A stretch of DNA of 20,918 nucleotides, taken from the IMG/VR virus record IMGVR_UViG_3300025141_000958, positions 1 to 20,918 of that record, one strand, 5' to 3'. This document shows positions 7,811 to 16,340 of this stretch, piece by piece (the stretch's first letter is position 1; every line of letters begins with the position of its first letter). Below the pieces are notes generated by a model, which had not been told where the DNA came from, ran no database searches, and was given only the letters and a program-made list of their open reading frames with translations. This stretch comes from a virus. A program made the position numbers and the translations under genes.

Positions 7811-9240
7811 TGGCAGTAAATACTCCAAGCGCTGGTTCTAATTTGAATGCAGTACCCGCGCCAACTAAACAAACACTTTCAACAGCGTATGTTGACTTTA
7901 CAGCAACTGCGACTGCAGGATGGGCACAACAATACCTTCCTGAATTATATGAGCAAGAAGTAGAGCGTTATGGAAATCGCTCTGTTTCTGGTTTCCTACG
8001 TATGGTAGGTGCTGAAATGCCTATGTCTTCTGACCAAGTTGTATGGTCTGAGCAAGGTCGTTTGCACTTATCTTATGATTCATTAACTTTAGCAGCCGAC
8101 GGTTCTGGTGCTAACGTAATTTCTGGTCTTCCTTCTGGTCACGCTATCCGTACTGGAAATATGATCGTTGTTACTGACGGAACTGAAGAAGCTAAAGCTT
8201 ATGTTTCTGCGGATGATACTTCATCAACTTCTATTACAGTAAAATGTTACACTAACTCAACTGGCCTTGTCGGACAAGGGTTAACAGCTGGATCTGGTGT
8301 ATCTATTTTTGTATTTGGTACTGAATTTGCTAAAGCTAGTAATGATAGCGGACTAAGCGCTCTTGAGCCTGAGTTTAAAAGCTTTACTAACAAGCCAATG
8401 ATTCTTCGTGACAAATACGAAATTACTGGATCTGACGCTTCTCAAATTGGATGGGTTGAAGTAACTGGCGAAGCTGGTCAATCTGGATACCTATGGTATT
8501 TGAAAGCTGAAGGCGATACAAGAACTCGTTTCGAAGATTATTCTGAGATTGCTCTTGTTGAAGCTGAAAAAGTAACTAACTCTAACTTAACTGAAGTAAC
8601 AGGATCTGAAGGTCTTTTCGCGGCTATTAAAGATCGTGGGCACACTACTCAAGGTGTTGACGGTACTACAAACGCGGCTGAAGATCTTGCTGATTTTGAT
8701 GAAATCCTTAAGAAACTTGATGGACAAGGGGCTATCGAAGAAAACGTATTGTTTGTAAACCGTGCGCTTTCATTGGACATCGATGACATGCTTGCCGGCA
8801 TTGGAAATGCAGGGTATTCAAACGGTACATCTTTCGGTATTTTTGAAAATAGCGAAGATATGGCGTTGAATCTTGGATTTTCTGGATTCCGCAGAGGTTC
8901 TTATGACTTCTACAAATCTGACTGGAAATATTTGAACGACGCTAAATTGCGTGGTGGTATTTCAGCTGATGCTTCTGAATCTACTAGCATCACTCGTGGT
9001 GTATTGATTCCAGCTGGTACTTCTTCTGTTTATGATCAAATCCTTGGTAAAAACATTCGCCGACCATTCCTTCACGTACGTTACCGTGCTTCTGAAGCTG
9101 ATGACCGCAGAATGAAATCTTGGGTAACTGGATCTGTAGGTGGAAACTTTACCTCTGGTGAAGACAAAATGGAAGTACACTACCTAACTGAAAGATGTTT
9201 GGTTGTACAAGCAGCTAACAACTTTATGTTGTTTAACTAA
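7810..9240 (+). CDS. Major capsid protein
   Basis: This 476-residue protein is called the major capsid protein from its position after portal and scaffold, its size, and an HK97-type layout. The N-terminal arm (1-60) includes GWAQQYLPELYEQEVERYG. A core segment FLRMVGAEMPMSSDQVVWSE follows. Residues about 95-180 form a beta-rich Gly/Ser/Thr insertion ending IFVFGTEFAKAS, like the insertion or E-loop region of crAss-type capsid proteins. The C-terminal half has LKAEGDTRTRFEDY, a receptor-like helix ALVEAEKVTNS and a closing beta segment with HYLTERCLVVQAANNFMLFN. Codon choice differs visibly from neighbours, with more AAC, TAC, TTC, ATC and CGT, as expected for the most abundant virion protein. 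A terminator-like hairpin follows the stop. Confidence 0.88.
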   Translation: MAVNTPSAGSNLNAVPAPTKQTLSTAYVDFTATATAGWAQQYLPELYEQEVERYGNRSVSGFLRMVGAEMPMSSDQVVWSEQGRLHLSYDSLTLAADGSGANVISGLPSGHAIRTGNMIVVTDGTEEAKAYVSADDTSSTSITVKCYTNSTGLVGQGLTAGSGVSIFVFGTEFAKASNDSGLSALEPEFKSFTNKPMILRDKYEITGSDASQIGWVEVTGEAGQSGYLWYLKAEGDTRTRFEDYSEIALVEAEKVTNSNLTEVTGSEGLFAAIKDRGHTTQGVDGTTNAAEDLADFDEILKKLDGQGAIEENVLFVNRALSLDIDDMLAGIGNAGYSNGTSFGIFENSEDMALNLGFSGFRRGSYDFYKSDWKYLNDAKLRGGISADASESTSITRGVLIPAGTSSVYDQILGKNIRRPFLHVRYRASEADDRRMKSWVTGSVGGNFTSGEDKMEVHYLTERCLVVQAANNFMLFN

Positions 9241-9250
9241 TATTTACATT

Positions 9251-9292
9251 AAAGTTCGGGGGTGCCTTCGGGTACCTTCGGCTTTATTTTTT
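9251..9292 (+). terminator. Rho-independent terminator after the capsid gene
   Basis: The core stem is GGTGCC (9261-9266) with GGTACC (9271-9276), closed by a C(UUCG)G tetraloop at 9267-9270. It extends outward through G-U and G-C pairs (9256-9260 with 9277-9281) and, past a bulged T at 9255, through AAAG (9251-9254) with CTTT (9282-9285), about 15 bp in all. A run TTTATTTTTT (9283-9292) follows, then another T-rich stretch to 9306. It lies 10 bases after the capsid stop. It probably limits transcription into later genes relative to the capsid gene. Confidence 0.85.
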
Positions 9293-9315
9293 AAACTTTT
9301 TTATTTTATTATATC

Positions 9316-10128
9316 ATGGCAAAACAAGCTATAGCAGAAGAAACTATTGAGGTTGCGCCTCAAAAAACAGTTAAGGCTAAAACTGTAAAACAAAAGCCCA
9401 CAAAGCCCGCTTGGGAAATTAAAGATAGAATATATATTCTTAAAAATGAGTTTGCTCCACTTACGTTTACACTAAAATCAAGAAACGTATATTATTTTGA
9501 CGAAGAGCAAGGGTATGAAAGAGAATTAAAATATACTACTAATCAAAAAACACCTTTTGTAGATGAGTTTAAAGGTGATGGTAGACTTGCACATATTGTT
9601 TTTAAAGATGGCACATTATTTGTACCAAGAGAAAAGCAAGTTTTACAAAAATTCTTATCGCTTTATCATCCTCTTAGAAATAAAGTTTATTTTGAATTTG
9701 ACGCAGCAATAGAAGCTGTTGAGGAATTAGATGTGCTAGAGCTACAAATTGAAGCATTAAATATAGCTAGCCAAATGGATATTGATCAAGCCGAAGCTAT
9801 TATGCGTACTGAAGTTGGCAGTGAAGTAACAAGAATGTCTTCAAAAGAAATAAAAAGAGATTTAATCGTATTTGCGCGTAACAATCCAAATTTGTTTTTA
9901 GAATTAGCAAATGACGATAATATTAATGTTAGAAACATCGGTATTAAAGCTGTTGAACAAAACATTATTAGACTATCAAATGATCAGCGCACATTTACGT
10001 GGGCTAGTAACGACAGAAAACTAATTACTGTACCATTTGATGAAAACCCATATTCGGCTTTAGCTGCATATTTTAAAACCGACGAGGGTATTGAAGTATA
10101 CCAAACAGTTGAAAAACGATTAAAATAA
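9316..10128 (+). CDS. Conserved head-associated protein of unknown function
   Basis: This 270-residue protein follows the post-capsid terminator. The first 33 residues are a Lys/Val/Pro/Thr-rich, probably flexible arm. A beta-rich domain (about 34-115) begins WEIKDRIYILKNEFAPLTFT and holds KSRNVYYFDE, RELKYTTNQKTPFVDE, HIVFKDGTLFVP and FLSLYHP. A helical part follows (about 120-225: VEELDVLELQIEALNIASQM, SKEIKRDLIVFARNNP, LELANDD). I recall proteins of this type next to capsid genes in uncultured marine Bacteroidetes-type phages, without a proven role. It may be an auxiliary capsid or head-completion protein. It lacks the head-tail adaptor patterns seen in the next two genes. Confidence 0.75.
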   Translation: MAKQAIAEETIEVAPQKTVKAKTVKQKPTKPAWEIKDRIYILKNEFAPLTFTLKSRNVYYFDEEQGYERELKYTTNQKTPFVDEFKGDGRLAHIVFKDGTLFVPREKQVLQKFLSLYHPLRNKVYFEFDAAIEAVEELDVLELQIEALNIASQMDIDQAEAIMRTEVGSEVTRMSSKEIKRDLIVFARNNPNLFLELANDDNINVRNIGIKAVEQNIIRLSNDQRTFTWASNDRKLITVPFDENPYSALAAYFKTDEGIEVYQTVEKRLK

Positions 10129-10131
10129 GTG

Positions 10132-10178
10132 ATATTTAGGTATAGGCCTACAATATCCGTGGGCCTAACCTAAAATAT
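10132..10178 (+). promoter_or_regulatory. Intergenic stem-loop without a T tract
   Basis: TTTAGGT (10135-10141) pairs with ACCTAAA (10168-10174), and TAGGCC (10143-10148) with GGCCTA (10162-10167), with a single bulged A at 10142 and a 13-base loop. ATA/TAT at 10132-10134 and 10176-10178 can extend it past a bulge at 10175. It fills nearly the whole gap, and the next ATG begins 7 bases later. No T tract follows, so an RNA-stability, processing or translation-control role is more likely than termination. Confidence 0.65.
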
Positions 10179-10184
10179 TAAAAT

Positions 10185-10874
10185 ATGAGTGTAAATGTAA
10201 ACACTGTATACCAAAGGGTATTAGCAATTACAAACAAAGAACAACGGGGCTACATTACACCTCAGGAATTTAACTATATGGCGAATCAAGCTCAATTAGA
10301 TATATTTGAGCAATACTTCTATGACTTAAACCAATTCGCTAGACTACCGGGCAATAGCACGGAGTATTCAGACATGCTGGATATTTTAGAAGAAAAAATA
10401 AGCTTATTTGAAAAAGTTGGTGCTACTGTTACAGGTGGTATTACACTTCCTTCTGATGTATATAGATTAGGCAGCGTATTATATAACGGTATTAACGCTG
10501 AACATATAACACAAAAAAATTGGCTATATATTAAAAAATCACCCCTATCACAACCTTCAAATGATTTTCCTATATACTTAAGAGATAGTGAAACAAACGC
10601 AATAAAAGTATATGCAGATAGCATTACCGCAAACGAAACAGCAGATGTTACTTGTAATTATATAAAAACACCCGCAAATGCTAATTGGGCATATGATAAT
10701 ACTACAGGATTATATGATTCGGGCAATTCAACAAATTTTGAATTACATGCTTCTGAAGAAACAGAATTAGTGATTAAAATATTAGCGCTTGCTGGTATTG
10801 TATTAAAAGATCCAGGATTATATCAGATTGGGTCTGCAGAAGAAGTCAAAAACGTTCAACAAGAAAAAGCTTAA
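10185..10874 (+). CDS. Head-tail adaptor / ring-like protein (tail tubular A-like)
   Basis: This 229-residue protein has the N-terminal helical pattern VYQRVLAITNKEQRGYITPQ, then EFNYMANQAQLDIFEQYFYD and LNQFARL, which I recall from adaptor proteins of crAss-like and uncultured marine phages. A beta part follows (GGITLPSDVYRLGSVLYNG, then IYLRDSETNAIKVYAD). It closes with a helical segment, ELVIKILALAGIVLKDPGLY, typical of the end of gp11/TTPA-like proteins. Such proteins form rings below the portal and close the DNA-filled head. It lies 3 bases ahead of the second ring-like protein. It is proposed as one of the ring proteins described in the crAss001 virion; which ring cannot be told from sequence alone. 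Confidence 0.75.
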   Translation: MSVNVNTVYQRVLAITNKEQRGYITPQEFNYMANQAQLDIFEQYFYDLNQFARLPGNSTEYSDMLDILEEKISLFEKVGATVTGGITLPSDVYRLGSVLYNGINAEHITQKNWLYIKKSPLSQPSNDFPIYLRDSETNAIKVYADSITANETADVTCNYIKTPANANWAYDNTTGLYDSGNSTNFELHASEETELVIKILALAGIVLKDPGLYQIGSAEEVKNVQQEKA

Positions 10875-10877
10875 TAA

Positions 10878-12008
10878 ATGTCTCTATTCACAATTACACA
10901 AGAACGTTATTATAATAACAGTACGAATTTTACCGGTGACGGATCTACGCTTGCGTTTACTTTAACAACAGCGATGTTTGATCCATTACCAACTGTGCTT
11001 GGTGATTTGCAAATATTTGTTAATGGCAAAGAAATAAGCCAAGGTAATTATAGTTATTCTTCGCCTACCATTACATTTTCAGGAAACACAAACAATACAG
11101 ATGTATTAGAATCTGATGGAGCACCAAAAGACGGGCTAGCTATTACAGTTGTACAAATAAACGCAATTGAAGAATTAGGTAGCTATCAGCACATTACTTT
11201 AGCCGATATTATAAATAACTTTATGATTTCATATGTTGGCGAAGAAAAAATTATACCAAAGGTAAAACGTAGCAATGTACTTTTCTTTGCGCAACGTGCA
11301 ATACAAGAATTAAGCTACGATACTTTAAAAAGCGAAAAATCTCAAGAAATTGAAGTTCCAGATAATCTTCAAATGAAGCTACCGCATGATTACGTTAATT
11401 ATGTATCACTTTCTTGGGTAGATGGCTCCGGAATAGAGCATAGGCTATACCCCACGCGCGTTACAAGCAATCCTACGGCACTTTTACAAGATAATAACTA
11501 TAACTACTTATTTGACAATAACGGCAAGCTTATGACCGCTAATGAGTCTGAAACAAATAAGAAGTTTAGAGTAACAAATACAGCTGGCGATTTGAACGAC
11601 GATTATTTTATTAAAGATAATGATGGTTTTCAAGAAAACAGCGGCGGCCGTTATGGTTCTGATCCTGAATTTATGAACGCTAACGGAGTATTTTTTATAG
11701 ACGAGCTAAAAGGTAAAATATTCTTTTCAGGTCATTTAACGGGTAAAATTGTTACATTAAAATATATTAGCGATGGTGTTGCAACAGCAGAAGAAAAAGT
11801 TGTACACAAATTTGCTGAAGAAGCGATGTATAAAAGTATTGCGCATGCTGTATTAGCCACTAGAGCAAATACGCCTGAATATATTGTAAACAGATTTAAA
11901 AAAGAAAAGTTTGCAGCGGTGAGACAAGCAAAACTTCGTTTGTCTAATTACAAGCCTGAAGAGTTCGCTCAAACACTTCGCGGCCAATCTAAATGGATTA
12001 AACACTAA
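10878..12008 (+). CDS. Second ring/adaptor protein with extra N-terminal beta module
   Basis: This 376-residue protein has two parts. Residues 1-97 form a beta module with FTGDGSTLAFTLT, LQIFVNGKEI-QGNYSYSSPTITFS and DGLAITVVQ, a pattern common in phage fibre and decoration domains. Residues about 105-376 form the adaptor: ITLADIINNFMISYVGEEKI, IPKVKRSNVLFFAQRAIQEL, LPHDYVNYVSLSWVDGSG, then a beta region and closing helices with EEAMYKSIAHAVLATR and FKKEKFAAVRQAKLRLSNYK. The second part matches a ring-type structural protein family I recall from crAss-like and marine phages. It would sit between portal and nozzle. The gaps to both neighbours are 3 bases, implying translational coupling. The added module may project outward from the ring. 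Confidence 0.75.
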   Translation: MSLFTITQERYYNNSTNFTGDGSTLAFTLTTAMFDPLPTVLGDLQIFVNGKEISQGNYSYSSPTITFSGNTNNTDVLESDGAPKDGLAITVVQINAIEELGSYQHITLADIINNFMISYVGEEKIIPKVKRSNVLFFAQRAIQELSYDTLKSEKSQEIEVPDNLQMKLPHDYVNYVSLSWVDGSGIEHRLYPTRVTSNPTALLQDNNYNYLFDNNGKLMTANESETNKKFRVTNTAGDLNDDYFIKDNDGFQENSGGRYGSDPEFMNANGVFFIDELKGKIFFSGHLTGKIVTLKYISDGVATAEEKVVHKFAEEAMYKSIAHAVLATRANTPEYIVNRFKKEKFAAVRQAKLRLSNYKPEEFAQTLRGQSKWIKH

Positions 12009-12011
12009 AAT

Positions 12012-15000
12012 ATGCCAGAATTAAAAAACCTGTTCATCAAAGGTAAAATGAATAAAGACCTTGATGAAAGATTAGTTCCTCAAGGTGAATATAGAGATGC
12101 TTTAAATGTTAGCGTATCTTACTCAGAAGGCTCTGATGTGGGTGCGCTGCAAAATATTTTAGGTAATACAGAAAGAGTTAAAAACCGTGCAGATATAAAT
12201 GTGCCTATAGATCCAGACACCCCATCTACATTTGCAACACTTACTTTTCCATCTGGTGCAACTTGTATAGGTACTGTGCGCGATACCGAAAATGATAAAG
12301 TATATTGGTTTGGTGCATCGGCAACAGCAGATTATATAGCTGAATTAGACCCATCTGATAATAGTGTAGATATTATTTTATGCGACACAGGTTCGATACT
12401 TAATTTTAGCACTTCAAATCTTATTACAGGTGTTGCAGTGCTTGATGGTGTTTTATATTTTACAGATGATCTAAACGAACCAAGACAAGTTGATATAGAA
12501 TATTGGCGTGGTGTTACAGCAACAGATTTTACAACAAGCACAAATCTTTCCGATGATAGAATTTCATTATATAAAAAAGGTCCGTTAAACGCGCCTACAT
12601 TTCAAACAATTGATCAAAGTTTGCGCGGAGGCGCAGGTACAGAAGGAGGCAATGAGGTAACGTTTACTAAAAACTTTTTTAATGTAGACATTGACGATAC
12701 TTTTTCAGGTAATTTTAGCGTAGACCCTAATTATGAAGTTGGCGATATTATTGAAATGAAAAATTCTTTTCAAAATGAATTTGGAAAAAATATAGAATCA
12801 ATATTAAGAGTAGAGCTTACTGTTCATTCAGACCCGGGAACTAGTTTTACCGGAAAGCTACTTTCTAAAACTTCTGAAATTGAAGATGATAATGTTGTCT
12901 ATACGTGCTTATTAGAAGAAGACGACCCGTTATTTGAATTAAAATTTGCTAAATTTTCATACAGATATAAGTATGCTAACGGCCAATTTTCAACAATGTC
13001 ACCGTTTTCTTTACCGGCGTTTATACCAGGTGATTACGCATATACAGCAAAAGAGGGGTTTAATACAGGTATGACTAATTTAGTAAGAAAATTAAAAATA
13101 CAGGGTTGGTTTACCTCTCCCGCGGCTGATAATTACCAAGCTGATATTGAAGAAATAGAAATACTTTATAAAGACTCAGTAGGCTCAAACGTTTATATTG
13201 TTGAAGCTTTAAAAAAATCAGGGGGCAATTTTCCCGCAACATTTGAAGTTAAAGACGAACAAATATATAAAGCCATACAATCTAATCAAACACTAAGACC
13301 TTTTGATAGCATACCTAGAAAAGCAAAAGCATTAGAAGTTACAGGCAATAGATTGATTTTTGGAAACTATCAGCAAAACTTTAATGTAACTACAAACCCA
13401 TCATTTACGTTATCTACTATTTCAAGGAGTGATACTTCGCAAAAGTTTTCAATAAAATCAGGTAGAACATATCAATTCGGTATTGTATACCAAGACGAAT
13501 ATGGTAGGCAAACGCCTGTATTTACAGATACTAGTGGTGTAATAAAAATTAATTCAGCTAATGCGGATTTAAATTCAGCTTTCAGGGTTAGTACAACTCA
13601 CGCTTCTTTACCGTCTGAATTAACGCATTATAAGTATTACATAAAAGAAGTATCAAACCCATATTATAATATCGCAGCAAGTAATTTATATGAAGAAGAC
13701 AAAACAGGACATCTTTATTTATCTTTTCCATCTTCAGAAGTAAATAAAATATCAGAAGATAATGTTTTAATACTTAAAAAAGGTTCTGGCAATAGTCCAT
13801 ATAAATTAAAAAATAATAAATTTAAAGTATTAAGTAAGCTTAATAATCCGCCGGACTTTTTAAAATATAAAGAAGAAGTAGTTTATGCTACTGATTTTTT
13901 AACTTTTGATATTGCATTTGATGAAGGTAACGATCAAACAACAAGGCAACCAGGTAGAACTCCTTGTGCGGGTCATAATACTATATTATTAAGCGAAGCG
14001 GGTAAGCTCTCAGAAGATCCTACTCCTAGCCAGGTTACAGCTGGATTTCAATCTAATATTACTGTCGGGAGCCAAATTAGATTTAGAAGGGCCGGATCAA
14101 ATTTAAAATCAGAATTATATACTATTAAAAGTATTGAAATAGGCGAAAATCTTGACGACGAAATAGAAATTGTTTTTGAAAAACCATTTGGTAAAGACGT
14201 AGAAGTAATATATATAGATAATACTTCTAACTCTGAGTATTCCGCTAATATTGAAAAAATAAATATAACAGAAGATACTGGGAACCCAGAATATGATGGT
14301 AAGTTTTTTATTAAATTAAACGCTCAATCACAATTAAAACAAGCTCTTTTTGAATCTTTAGACGAATCTTCTTTAGGCACTATTGCAACGCATTCAAGAA
14401 TACATGTCCCGGAAGAAAGCTCGTCCCATGATATTAGAGAGTATTTTGTACCAAACATAGCAGCGGTCAATAGCACTTTAGGGGCAATAACCAGCATATC
14501 TGGCGACTCTGTTAGCATACCTGCTGGGTATCATATAGTGTTTGTTACAGAAAACGCATGGGGAAATACTGATGATTCATATGCAACTGACGCGTTTAAT
14601 ATAGGGCTCGAAAGTCAAAACTATTTAAGATTTTCAGGGTGGGCGGGAATAGAAAGTTTATTTGATGATATATCAGAATATCCTAATTATAAAATACAAG
14701 AAGTAGCTGAAGGTTTTGCCGGTAGCCAAAAATATTGGGCAGTTAAATTTGCTACAAATTTTACAAATTCTAATCATCGCCCACCAAGTACAGGAGATTT
14801 TACAGTAGATGTTAGGGCGTTTAATATATCCGGAAGCGCAGCGCCTACAAATCCACCTGTATTTGAAATAGAACCTGAAGATGGCGTTTTAGATATTTAT
14901 TATGAAACAGAAAAAACTTATGCAATAGCAGAACTTGGCAACTTAAAAGATTTAGAATATACAAATTGTATTAGCTTTAATAATGGAGTAGAATCAGATA

Positions 15001-16301
15001 GAATTCGTGATGACTTTAATGCGCCAACAATTGGCAAAGGCGTTAGAGTTTCAACTGTATTTGAAGATAATTACAGCGAAGAGCGTATAAAATCTGGCTT
15101 AATATTTTCTGGTATATATAATGGTAAAAACGGTATTAATAGATTAAACCAATTTATTATAGCAGAAAACATTACAGAAGAAGCAAACCCAATATATGGT
15201 AGTATCCAAAAATTAAATACTAGAGATACTGATCTTACACTTTTATGTGATGACGCAATATTAAAAGTACCAGCTAGAAAAGATTTACTATTCCAAGCGG
15301 ATGGCAATCCTCAAGTTACCTCTACAGACCGATTCTTAGGCACTATTATACCTTACGCTGGTAATTATGGTTGCCAACACCCTGAAAGCTTTGCAGATCA
15401 CATTTATAGAGCTTATTTTGTAGATAGAACAAGAGGCAAGGTGCTAAGATTAGGCGGTGATGGTATTACTGAAATATCCAACTACGGCATGAAAGATTAT
15501 TTTAAAGATAAGCTTGTTGCTGAAACTGGATATATGTTCGGTTCTTATGACGAAAACAAAGATAAATATAATATATCGTTACCTATTGAAAATACTGTAG
15601 TTAGCTTTTCTGAAGGTGTTAATGGTTGGCCTACAAGGTTATCGTTTCACGAAATGGAATCGGGCATTAGCTTAAATAGCATGTACTACACATTTAAAGA
15701 CGGGAAGATATTTTCGCATAACAACGAAACTAGAAATACTTTTTATGGCACTAAGACAGATTCAGAGGTTACATTTTATTTAAATCGTAATCCTGGAAAT
15801 GTTAAAAACTTTAGAACATTAAACTACCAAGGTGATAGTGGATGGACATCTAGTAGTATATCTACCGATAAACAAACAGGTGATGTATCTAGCTTTATAG
15901 AAAAAGAGGGTATATATTATAATTATATATCTGGCGAAGCGCAACCAACTAAGGCAAGTTTGGATTTAAAAGCATTAAATGTACAAGGCTTAGGTACACC
16001 AACAAGTATATCTTCCAACGATGCTACATTCTCGGATTTAAATAATACAATCCAAGTCGGCGATATAGTGTATGATAATACAATGCTTGGTACAGATACC
16101 GGCAAAAGTGTTACAGCAATTTCAGGAAATACCATAACACTTGATAGCACACCGGCAAACGCATTTAGCTATTTTGTAAAAAATAATAAATTTAATACCT
16201 CAGGAGTTTTGGGGTATTATGCAGAAATAACTATGACAAATACTTCAACAGATAAAAAAGAACTTTATTCTGTAGGAAGTGAAGTATCGTTAAGTAGTTA
16301 A
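12012..16301 (+). CDS. Giant tail nozzle / muzzle-like protein
   Basis: This 1429-residue protein follows the adaptor genes where podoviruses encode the tail nozzle (T7 gp12-like) and where crAss-like phages encode a muzzle protein of similar size. The N-terminus, LFIKGKMNKDLDERLVPQGE then YRDALNVSVS and GALQNILGN, is typical of the beta-propeller tail-tube family. Propeller-like strands follow (CIGTVRDTENDKVYWFG, GVAVLDGVLYFTDD). The middle is a long series of beta domains. The C-terminal part (from about 1128) has IYRAYFVDRTRGKVLRLGGD, KDKYNISLP, VNGWPTRLSFHEMESG and KIFSHN. A small beta barrel lies at about 1345-1392, and the protein closes with ELYSVGSEVSLSS. It would form the short tail conduit. 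There are no catalytic motifs. Confidence 0.8.
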   Translation: MPELKNLFIKGKMNKDLDERLVPQGEYRDALNVSVSYSEGSDVGALQNILGNTERVKNRADINVPIDPDTPSTFATLTFPSGATCIGTVRDTENDKVYWFGASATADYIAELDPSDNSVDIILCDTGSILNFSTSNLITGVAVLDGVLYFTDDLNEPRQVDIEYWRGVTATDFTTSTNLSDDRISLYKKGPLNAPTFQTIDQSLRGGAGTEGGNEVTFTKNFFNVDIDDTFSGNFSVDPNYEVGDIIEMKNSFQNEFGKNIESILRVELTVHSDPGTSFTGKLLSKTSEIEDDNVVYTCLLEEDDPLFELKFAKFSYRYKYANGQFSTMSPFSLPAFIPGDYAYTAKEGFNTGMTNLVRKLKIQGWFTSPAADNYQADIEEIEILYKDSVGSNVYIVEALKKSGGNFPATFEVKDEQIYKAIQSNQTLRPFDSIPRKAKALEVTGNRLIFGNYQQNFNVTTNPSFTLSTISRSDTSQKFSIKSGRTYQFGIVYQDEYGRQTPVFTDTSGVIKINSANADLNSAFRVSTTHASLPSELTHYKYYIKEVSNPYYNIAASNLYEEDKTGHLYLSFPSSEVNKISEDNVLILKKGSGNSPYKLKNNKFKVLSKLNNPPDFLKYKEEVVYATDFLTFDIAFDEGNDQTTRQPGRTPCAGHNTILLSEAGKLSEDPTPSQVTAGFQSNITVGSQIRFRRAGSNLKSELYTIKSIEIGENLDDEIEIVFEKPFGKDVEVIYIDNTSNSEYSANIEKINITEDTGNPEYDGKFFIKLNAQSQLKQALFESLDESSLGTIATHSRIHVPEESSSHDIREYFVPNIAAVNSTLGAITSISGDSVSIPAGYHIVFVTENAWGNTDDSYATDAFNIGLESQNYLRFSGWAGIESLFDDISEYPNYKIQEVAEGFAGSQKYWAVKFATNFTNSNHRPPSTGDFTVDVRAFNISGSAAPTNPPVFEIEPEDGVLDIYYETEKTYAIAELGNLKDLEYTNCISFNNGVESDRIRDDFNAPTIGKGVRVSTVFEDNYSEERIKSGLIFSGIYNGKNGINRLNQFIIAENITEEANPIYGSIQKLNTRDTDLTLLCDDAILKVPARKDLLFQADGNPQVTSTDRFLGTIIPYAGNYGCQHPESFADHIYRAYFVDRTRGKVLRLGGDGITEISNYGMKDYFKDKLVAETGYMFGSYDENKDKYNISLPIENTVVSFSEGVNGWPTRLSFHEMESGISLNSMYYTFKDGKIFSHNNETRNTFYGTKTDSEVTFYLNRNPGNVKNFRTLNYQGDSGWTSSSISTDKQTGDVSSFIEKEGIYYNYISGEAQPTKASLDLKALNVQGLGTPTSISSNDATFSDLNNTIQVGDIVYDNTMLGTDTGKSVTAISGNTITLDSTPANAFSYFVKNNKFNTSGVLGYYAEITMTNTSTDKKELYSVGSEVSLSS

Positions 16302-16340
16302 TTAATACGTAATTAAAATAACATAATAATAAATTAAAAT

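Noticed and set aside
16298-16316. Inverted repeat TTAATTA/TAATTAA with a 5-base loop after the nozzle gene
   Set aside because: The stem is all A/T and only 7 bp, expected by chance in this composition, with no T tract.
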